Positions 56,201 through 64,000 of a stretch of 64,000 nt of DNA are shown here, in pieces. Position numbers and translations under genes: made by a program. Origin of the DNA: Nannochloropsis oceanica (taxonomy: Eukaryota > Sar > Eustigmatophyceae > Eustigmatales > Monodopsidaceae); contig CP038110.1 in NCBI GenBank assembly GCA_004519485.1, positions 806,001 to 870,000 on the forward strand, read 5' to 3'. Every line of letters starts with the position of its first letter. Position 1 is the first letter of the stretch. The notes beneath the pieces are model-generated. The model made no database searches. It was not told the origin of the DNA and was given only the letters and a program-made list of their open reading frames with translations.

Positions 56201-59200
56201 AAGGAGGGAAAGAGTGAAGGGAGTGAAGGGAGTGAAGGGAGTGAAGGAGGGAGGGAAGAAGGGAGTGAAGGAGGGAGGAAGGGAGGGAGGGAAGGAGGGA
56301 AGGAGGGAGGGCATGAAGGAGGGAGGGAAGGAGGATAAAGAATCGTCAAACCAACCCGTTTCTTCCCTCCCTCCCCCTCCCCTCCTTCCTCCCTCCCTCC
56401 CTCCCTCCCTCCTCCCAGCGCTGAGCCAAGATCTGTTTGAGCGGGCTTTAGTCCCCCTGGAGTCGGTGCTGGAGCAAGCCGGCCTGACTCTGGATGACGT
56501 GGCGGCCGTGGAGGTGATCGGGGGCGGCGTGCGCGTCCCCAAAGTACAGCAGGTAGAAGGGAAGGAGGATAAAGGATCGTCCAACCAACCCGTCTCCTCC
56601 CTCCCTCCTCCACTTTCCCACTCCCTCGAGGTAGCTGTACATGCGTGGCCCTTCCACTCACTTCTCTTTCCCCCCCTCCCTCCCTCCCTCCCTCCCTCCC
56701 TCCCTCCCTCCCTCCCTCCCTCCCTCCCTCCCCATGTCCTTGCCTCAGGTCCTGAGGGAGCGCCTGGGCCAGCTGGAGCTGTCGATGCACCTCAACGGCG
56801 ACGAGGCCATGGCCCAGGGCGCGGCCTTCTACGCCGCCAACATCTCCACGCGCTTCAAGGTCCCTCCCTCCCTCCCTCCCTTCCACCCCGCTGTTTATGG
56901 TGATATTTGACGAAAATGAATATTGATACACCCTCCCTCCCTCCCTCCCTCCCCCCCTCCCTCAGGTCCGCCCCATCGGTGTGACGGATATGCTGCCCTT
57001 TGGAGTGGGGGCTCGGATCGAGGAGGCCGTCCCCGAGGAAGGGAAGGAGGGAGGGGGAGGCTTTCTGGGTGTGTTGGGGCTGAAGAAGAAGAGTACAAAG
57101 GTGAGAGGTGTAGGGAGGGGGGGAGGGAGAGAGATGGAGGAAATGCGATAATTCGTGGTGCCTGGGAGGCACTCACTTATCCCCTCCCTCCTACCTTCCC
57201 TCCCTCCCTCCCTCCCTCCCTCCCTCCCTCTCTCCCCCTACCTCAGGACGAGACGGACGAGGAGGAGGGCGCGGAGAAGTGGCAGCGGCGGGCTACGATC
57301 TTCTCACCCGGGCATAAGCTCAAGAGCAACCGCACTATCTCCTTCAACACCACGAAGGACGTCGCCCTCAACCTCGTGCGTCCTCCCTCCCTCCCTCCCT
57401 CCTCCCTCCTTCTCTCCCTGCCTCCCTGCCTCCCTCCCTCCCTCCCTCCCTCTCTCCTTTGACCCACACACCTTCTCGGAGGCAACTCTCATCCTCCCTC
57501 ACAATGCATCCCCCCCCTCCCTCGCTCCCCTCCTTCCGCCCCCCCCTCCCGCAAGACCTACGAGAGCTCCCCTCTTTTTCCCCCCGGGGCGCAGGCCACC
57601 ATCGGCCTCTTCGATATTCGCGGCGTCTCGGAGCTGGCTAAGGAGCACGGTTCCAAGAGCATCTACCCTCCCAAGGTACGCGCCCTCCCTCCCTCTCTCT
57701 TTCCCTCCCTCCCTCCTCCTGGGCCCTCCTGGCATTGGAGACGGAGGCCAAGCCCATGAGTTCCTCCCTCGCCTCGTTCTCGCCTTATCCCGCCCCCTCC
57801 CCGCTCCCTCCCTCACCCCCTCCAGGTCTTCCTGACCTTCGAGTTGGACGCCTCGGGCATGGTCCACCTTGTCAAGGCCGAGGCCCGCTTGGTGGAGGAC
57901 ACTCCGGCCACTGAAGGAGCAGCAGCAACAGCAGCAGAAGCAGCAGCAATAGCAGCCGAGATAAACGCCGAAACGGTATGTCCTGTCCTTCCCCCCCTCC
58001 TTCCCCCCTCCCCCCCCCACCCCCTCTCCCCCGCTTCTTCTCGTCCCTCTTGAAATCTCTCCCATTCGATTCTCACTGCATCCCCCCGTCCCTCCCTTTC
58101 TCCCTCCCTCCCTCCCTTCCTTCCTCCCTCCCTCCCTCCCTCCCTCTCTCCCTCCCTCCCTCTTTCCAGGAGAAGACCGAGGCCTCGTCCGAAGACGGCG
58201 AAGGGGAAGAAGATGAGGGAAAAGGGGGGAAAGAGAGCGTGAAGGAGGACGAGGGGGCTGCTGCTGCCTCCACGGCTGAGGGAGACAAGAACGTGACGGA
58301 CAGCAACAGCACCAGCACCGACACAACTGCTGCTACTCCCAAGGCGGCTCCAGCGCCTGTCGTACCCAAGCCCACGGGTAAGGAGGGAAAGAGGGAGGGA
58401 GGGAGGGAGGGGGGGAGGGAGGGAGGGAGGGAGGGAGGGAGGGAGGGAGGGAGGGAGGGAGGGAGGGAGGGAGGGAGGGAGGGAGGGAGGGAGGGAGGGA
58501 GGGAGGGAGACAGTTTGGCGACTGGAGAGACGCACTCATCCTCCTCTCCCTCCCTCCCTCCCCTTCCCCCTGCCTCCCTCCCTCTCCCAAGTGCACCGCA
58601 AGACCCTGACGGTGACCATGCACTACGAGGGCCTGCGCCTGCGCCCGGCCTCGGAGGCGGAGAAGAGCGAGAGTAAGAAGAAACTGGCGGAGCTGCGCGC
58701 GAACGACGAGAGGAAGCGGGAGAAGGCTGATGCTAGGAATAGTTTGGAGGCCTACCTGTACGAGGTGAAGGACAAGATGATGGAGCACGAGGAGGTGAGA
58801 CAGTGAGGGAGAGGGAGGGGAGAAAAAAACGACAAAGCCGCTCGCTTTTTGGGATCCCATGACGCTCACCCCCCTGTCCCTCCCTCCCTCCCTCCCTCCC
58901 TCCCTCCCTGCAGGAGCTTTTCACCGTGTCCACGGAGGAACAGCGCACTGCCGTCCTGTCTTTGGTGGAGGAGACTGACGACTGGATGTATGACGAAGGT
59001 CCGTGCCTTCCCTCCCTCCCTCCCTCTTTCCCTCCCTCTTGCTCTCTTCCTCCGTCCTCACTGGTTATCAAGTCATCCGTGCACCTGGACGAGGCAGTCC
59101 TGATCCATCGGCCCCCCTTCCCTCCCTCTCTCCCTCTCCCTCTCAGGCCGTGACGTGGAGGCCTCGCTCTACCGTGAGAAGACCTCTCGCGTCCGATCTC

Positions 59201-60473
59201 TGACAGTGCCGATCTTCCTGCGCCAGGTCGAGGGCCCCGGAGGCGCCCGGGCGGCGGCTGTGGAGGCAGCGGCCAAGAACGTGGCAGAGGTAGGTGGGGG
59301 GGAAGGGGGGAATGCACTCGTTTCTCCCCTCTCCTCCCTCCCTCCTTCCTGTTCTCCCTCTCGATGCTCCTTTAATCCCCTCTCTTGACGGCTTCTCTCT
59401 GGAGCGGTGGGTGCGCGTCGCTCCTCTTCTCCCTTCCCCTCCCTCCCCAACGGCCTGCCCTTCCACTCTGTCCATGTCTGCCTTGTGATTCATTCGCGCA
59501 ACCGCCTCCCTCCTTCCTACCCCTCCTCCTTCCCTCCCTCGCCAGATTCGCGCCCTGGTGAAAAAGTGGAACACGACCATGCCCTGGCTCACTGACGAAG
59601 AGAAGGTACTTCCCTCCCTCCCTTCCTCCCTCCTCCCACCCTTTCCCGGACAAACCACTCAATCCTCCTTCCCTTCTTCCCCTCCCCCTCCTAGGATGGT
59701 CTCCTGGGCGAGGCGGCGGCTGTGGAGACGTGGCTTCAAGAGAAGGAGGAGGCCCAAGCCCTCAAGGAGGGCCACGAGACGCCTGCCTTCTTTGTACGTC
59801 CCTTCCTTCCTCCCTTCCTCCCTCCCTCCCTCCCTCCAACACTCCAAGAGAAGGATACAGCCTCATCTTTTTCTTTCACCCCTCCCGTTTCATTGTCGCT
59901 CCCTCCCCCTCCCTCCCTCCCTCCCTCCCTCCCTCCCTCCTTCCCTCTAGTCCACGGAGGTGCCCCCCCAACTCAAGAAGATGAAGGACACGGCCCGACG
60001 CCTGGGCCGCAAGCCGGTAAGGAGGGATGGAGGGAGGGAGGGAGGGGAAGAGGGAGGCAGGCGGGAGGGAGGGGACGGGTGGATGATGCGTTAGGAGGAG
60101 GAAGCGGAAAGAAAGAGGGGAGGAGAAGGGTAGGGATGGAAGCGAAGGAAAGCAACCTCCGGAAGGATACATTAAATGTTAGTTCCTCAACGTGCCCGCC
60201 CCCTCCCTCCCCCCCTTCCCCCCTCCCGTCCTCTAGGCGCCCCCCCCTCCCCCCCCTCCCAAGCCCGAGAGCAACAAGACGGATGAGAACGCGACCGCCA
60301 GCAACGTCACGATGGAGGGGTCGGGGGAGGGTGGGAAGGAGGAAGGGATCGAGACGGTGAGCATCAAACTGGGGGAGGAAGCAGGGGAGGAAGCGACGGA
60401 GGAAGCAGGGGAGGAAGCGACGGAGGAAGGAGACAAGGCAGAAGGGAAGACAATGGGAGAAGATGAGCTTTAA
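53243..60473 (+). CDS. HYOU1: HYOU1/GRP170 (Lhs1-type) ER-lumenal Hsp70
   Basis: Large ER Hsp70 that helps import and fold proteins and acts as nucleotide exchange factor for BiP. 24 exons: 53243-53392, 53551-53632, 53767-53909, 54280-54381, 54564-54683, 54844-54966, 55136-55210, 55392-55497, 55738-55845, 56097-56150, 56419-56552, 56749-56859, 56966-57100, 57247-57375, 57556-57675, 57826-57975, 58170-58377, 58592-58794, 58914-58998, 59147-59289, 59546-59605, 59695-59793, 59951-60016, 60237-60473; 980 residues (human 999), all in frame. Signal peptide about 1-34. Nucleotide-binding domain from VMGVDLGSEFMKVSLVKPG, with VLGLIDENTAAAL, FYNMGASS, VEVIGGGVRVPKVQ and NGDEAMAQGAAF. Substrate domain from about 440, with PPGAQATIGLF. 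Acidic, Ala/Thr-rich loop about 590-680, then the long helical lid. The C-terminus is GEDEL, an ER-retrieval-like tetrapeptide. Confidence 0.95.
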
Positions 60474-61317
60474 GGGGAGAAAAGAAATGAGGTCAGCCAA
60501 AGTGGGAGAGGAGGGAGAAGGGAGGGAGAGAAGAAGGGAGAGATAGGAAGAGATAGAGGTACAGGTTTTGCGAACGTGAGTGCGTCCTTCTATTTTGTAT
60601 ATCTTTACGTTTCCCGAGTAGGGAGGGATGGAGAGGGACGGAGGGATGAAGGAAGGGAGCGTTAAGCTCACAAATTGCGATACGTGCGCCTCAACCCGAG
60701 AGCAAGGGGGGAGGAAGAGAGGGAGGAAGGGAGGGAGGAAGGGAGGGAGGAAAGGCCATTTTGTCCTGCGGTCGTTTCTCCCGTCTCTGAGGAGGAATGC
60801 GCGAGAGAGGAGGAGGAGGAGGAGGAGGAGGAGGAGGGGAAGAAGAATCAGAGAAAGAGGCAAATTGCCAAGCGCTGTGCCACCCTCCCAGCCCGTTCTC
60901 GCAGGAGGGATGGATGGAGAGAGGGAGGGGAGGACAATCAGGGTGGAGCCGACAGCGCAAGGCAATACGATACAAGAGCAAGATCGAAAAAACAAAAGCA
61001 TCCCCGAGATTTACCTCAAAATATTCTTCATAGCTAAAGCCCCCTTCAAAAGAAAGAGAAAAAAAGTGCGGGGTGAAGGAAAGAGAAGACGCGCGAGACG
61101 CTGCCGAGGGGAGAGGGAGCCAAAAGAAGACGAGAGAAAACTTCAAACAAAGAGCCAGGTCTCCGACCCCAAAAAAAAACAACGGGGAAAAAGAAATAGA
61201 AAGACGTGTGGGATAGAAACAGCGGCAGCAGCAGGAGCCACAAGCTCCGTTCAAATAGTCGTTTGTGTTTGTGTTTGTGTTTGTGTCCTTGCACTTGGAG
61301 AGGTGCGTCACTTAGTC
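60474..61317. other. convergent region between HYOU1 and the Gln/His-rich gene
   Basis: Should carry both 3' untranslated regions. GGA and GTTT short repeats are present (around 60800 and 61260). No gene is seen. Confidence 0.5.
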
Positions 61318-61895
61318 TTACTTGCTCGCACGCTTTGCACATGTCTCCTCCCCTGCCTTCTCTTCCACTATCCTTCCTTCACTCTCTGTCTCTTCCACTA
61401 TCCTTCCCTCACTCTCTGTCTCAACAGACGGCTGCGACAGAGGATTTGAACGTGCGTGGGGAGATGAGAAGGAAGGAAGAAAGGGAGGGAGAGAGGGGGG
61501 GAGGGAGGAAGGGAGGGGGCGGGTTTTGTAGGGCCGTGGTGTGCCACGGAAGGAATGGAGAGAGAGAGAAAGGGAGGAAGAAAATCTTGCTGTTGTTGAT
61601 GCTGTTGATCGGTCCCTGGAGGAGGAGGGGGAGGAGGGAAGGGGGGAGGAAGGGCAGGCGTTGTGGAAGGAAGAGGTGGTGGTGGTGAAGGGAGCAGGAA
61701 GGGCTCGAGACACTTGTTGTCGAGGTGAAGGGAGGGTGGGTGCCGGCAACAGGCAAGGGGGAGAGGAGGAAGGAAGGATATGGCAGGGAGTGGAAAAAGT
61801 AGAACGGACGGAAGGTGGTGAACAAGGAGGGTGAGGAGGGGAAGGAGGAAGGGAAGGAGGAGGTGCCTGTAGGCTTTCTTTTGATGGTAATGAGC

Positions 61896-61941
<46 letters not shown>

Positions 61942-63704
61942 TTGTTGTTGTTGGAAGTGGTGGCGGTTATGCTGCTTCTGCTGCTGATGGTGTTGCCGTG
62001 GATTCCAAGCAAGGGAGGCGACTTGGCGCGAAGGCGGAGGCGGATGAAGGGGAGAGGAGGACAAGGAAGAGAGGAGCGCGTGGAGGAGAGCGGTCGAGGC
62101 GGGGAATGAAGTTGAGGTACGGAGGGAGGAAAGGCTGTTGATGGTGACGAGGTCGTGGGTCGGCGGTTGATGTCGTTGTCGAGATGGAGTAGAGGAGGGG
62201 GAGGAGGAGGAGCAGGAGGAGGAAGACGGGGAGGGAGGAGCGCAGGAGGTGTGACAGGCCTGCTGTCGTTCGTGCTCCTTGGCAAGTAAAGACTCCCGCT
62301 GCTGCTGCATCTGGCACTGCTGCTGGTGCTGGTGCTGATGGTGCTGCTGGTGCTCCTGAAGCCGCTGGTACTGCTGCTGGTGGTACTGCTGTTGCTGCGG
62401 GTTCTGCTGGTGGTGGCTGTGGTGCTGCTGCTGCTGCTGCTGGTGCTGGTGCGGCTGCTGTTGCTGCTGCTGCTGTTGCTGCTGTTGCTGCTGCTCCTGC
62501 TGTTGCTGCTGCTGTTGCTGCTGCTGTTGTTGCTGCTGCTCCTGCTGTTGCTGCTGCTGGTGGTGGTACTGCTGCTGCTGCGGGTTCTGCTGGTGGTGGC
62601 CGTGATGGTGGTGGTGCTGCTGCTGCTGGTGCGGCTGCTGTTGCTGCTGCTGCGGGTGATGGTGATGGTGAAAGGGCTTACGAGGACTCTTCGTGGCGGC
62701 CCTACACGTCGCCTTTTGTTTTCTTCTTGGAGAGGTGCCCTCGGGAATAGCAGCGACATCGCGCCCCCCTTCCCTCCCTCCCTTCTCCCCTAGCTCGTGC
62801 GATGGGTAAGAAAAGGGGCGGTATTGTGGCTTTCGGCCAGGAGGGGGTGTCCGAGATGCAGACGTGGAAATGGAGGGATGGAAGGAGGGATGGGAGGTGG
62901 CGAGGGAGGGAGGGGTCTGTCGGTGCGTTGTCGGCCTTGAGCTTTGTCGATAGGAGGTAGAATGGGAGGCGCTGGAGGAGGACGAATGCAGATTTGCGGT
63001 TTTGGTGCCCGTTTGGCCGGCGGAGAGAGAGGAAGAGGAAGCAGAGAATCGTCGACTCCCTTCTGCCTTTCGTCCTGGAGCCTGGGAAGAAGAAGAGGAA
63101 GAGGCAGAGGAGACGGGAAGGAGCAGGGAGGTCCAGAGATCAAGGTACTCTTCGAAAACCTTGAATTCTTCCAGGGTCTGGGGGCGAAGGTCCTAGGGAA
63201 GGAAGGAGGAGGGGAGGAAGGGAGGGAAGGAGGGGAGGGAGGGTGGCGATGAGGAGAGCTTTGAGGTAGCGAGGCGGCGGCAGGGGCACGGTGCGTAAAA
63301 ATGCAGACGTGGGCAGAGGCTTGATGAATAATATGTACGCGTGATGTTTGCATGTACTCGGACTCGCCGATAAATGCCTTTCGCACTAGGGTCGTCCGAC
63401 TAACCCTACCCTTTCCATCGCCCTCTCTCTATGTCAGTAAATCTTGACGCCAGCTTTTCCAAGGTAAGCGGACAACAGAGCAAGTAGCTATGCATTGTCT
63501 GCCTACGCAACATGTGCGCGTGTTCACTAAGAGCTTCACGCTGTTACCCTCCCCGTCCCTCTCGGCTTCGGCCTCCCCCCCTCCCCCTCTCACCTTGACT
63601 GCTTGCTGTAATTGGAGGCATCTACGTATCAGCTCCAAGCGCCGAAAGGATGGGTCGTCTTCTTTTTTGTGCTGTTGTTTGTGCTTCTGGTGCGTGTCAT
63701 ACAT
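61318..63704 (-). CDS. Gln/His-rich low-complexity protein, unrecognised
   Basis: Two exons join in frame: 63594-63704 and 61318-63192; 661 residues. The N-terminal ~60 residues look conserved and helical (MYDTHQKHKQQHKKEDD, SFRRLELIRRCLQLQQAVK, then DLRPQTLEEFKVFEEYLDLW) and may be a small interaction module. From about residue 70 to 180 the chain is Ser/Pro-rich. Residues about 190-300 are runs of Gln and His broken by Asn, Pro and Tyr, and a second Gln run (about 20) lies near 430. The C-terminus has a short duplicated unit, TESEGRIVEE twice. Such composition is common in transcription and RNA regulators, but no family is recognised. The start Met 63702-63704 was chosen because it precedes the first conserved stretch; an upstream in-frame Met at 63860 is possible. 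Confidence 0.6.
61900..61962. repeat. CTG/GTT triplet run (poly-Gln coding)
   Basis: About 20 consecutive CAG/CAA codons on the minus strand inside the Gln/His-rich gene. Confidence 0.85.
62296..62655. repeat. imperfect CTG-rich triplet region (Gln/His coding)
   Basis: Long, irregular CTG/TTG/GTG array. In the minus frame it encodes alternating Gln and His with a few Asn-Pro breaks. Parts are duplicated: a CTGCGGGTTCTGCTGGTGGT block appears twice, about 190 bp apart. Confidence 0.85.
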
Positions 63705-63878
63705 CCTCTGTCGTATGGGTGAAGTGTTTGGGTCGGGAGTAAGGGAGAAAGAAGAAGAAAGCCAACAGACAGCGAGGCGCGAGGCGTTTTGGAGAAAGGC
63801 CGCGGACTTTGGAATACTTATGATTCCCACAGTTATCTGTCTCCCTACCACCACAGACACGCAGGCATTGAGATCAGT
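63705..63878. promoter_or_regulatory. short divergent upstream region
   Basis: 174 bp between the start of the Gln/His-rich gene and the start of the next gene. It must hold both promoters if both starts are right. No motif stands out. Confidence 0.3.
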
Positions 63879-64000
63879 ATGCCGTCTTTCCCGGTGACTT
63901 CTGAAAGGGCGGAGGAAGAAGAGAAGGACATGCTGGCAGAAGTCGCATGGGGGGAAGACGACTGGGATGAGGAGAGCAGCTGGGAGGGTGAGGAGGAGGA
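63879..64000 (+). CDS. start of an acidic protein, runs off the window
   Basis: The frame from ATG 63879 reads MPSFPVTSERAEEEEKDML, then EVAWGEDDWDEESSWEGEEE, and stays open to the window end. Very acidic with regularly spaced Trp. Too short to name. Confidence 0.4.
   Translation, partial: MPSFPVTSERAEEEEKDMLAEVAWGEDDWDEESSWEGEEE

Noticed and set aside
62326-62793. Poly-Leu plus-strand ORF resembling a membrane protein
   Set aside because: Antisense of the CAG-rich Gln/His coding exon.

Overview
The window reads as nuclear DNA of an intron-rich unicellular eukaryote. It has CCCTAA-type telomere repeats, spliceosomal introns and a set of universal eukaryotic genes. Most introns in the GC-rich parts are built around (GGGA)n or (CCCT)n tracts. 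With secretory glycosyltransferases and a PH-MAP kinase, this best fits a stramenopile alga, perhaps a eustigmatophyte such as Nannochloropsis/Microchloropsis; that name is an inference. I rebuilt the multi-exon genes by hand, requiring intact reading frames, splice signals and protein-family alignment from memory; no search was run.

Left part, 1-27272: ordinary gene-dense chromosome. VPS53 of the GARP tether (minus, 22 exons) and CLN3/battenin (plus, 12 exons) diverge from a short shared upstream region, so a Golgi-retrieval gene and a lysosomal membrane protein lie head to head. A PH-domain/MAP-kinase fusion (minus, 12 exons) faces CLN3 tail to tail. After a 2.8-kb stretch with no recognised gene come a single-exon hypothetical protein, a 1056-residue low-complexity protein (minus) and the 5' half of a CDK11 kinase (plus).

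Break, 27273-27724: exactly 100 N, then about 350 bp of pure CCCTAA repeat in the orientation of a left chromosome end. CDK11 is cut in its kinase domain by the gap. The simplest reading is that two separate pieces were joined in the assembly, so left and right halves should not be taken as neighbours.

Subtelomere, about 27725-46000: AT-richer DNA without the GGGA/CCCT intron tracts. It holds five predicted type II membrane proteins of the secretory pathway: a STELLO/DUF288 protein, a GT31/fringe-like glycosyltransferase, a TPR plus propeller-like glycosyltransferase-associated protein, a DUF5672 protein and a GT17 glycosyltransferase. Between them lie two dispersed repeat families, a histone-H2A-like relic, a Helitron Rep fragment and a perfect 206-bp tandem duplication. 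Together the genes look like a subtelomeric glycan-modification set.

Right part, about 46000-64000: GC-rich again. It contains a DEK chromatin protein (minus, one exon), the ER-lumenal Hsp70 HYOU1/GRP170 (plus, 24 exons), a Gln/His-rich two-exon protein (minus) and the start of an acidic protein that runs off the window end. Roughly 46000-49500 has several weak coding hints but no gene I can support well.
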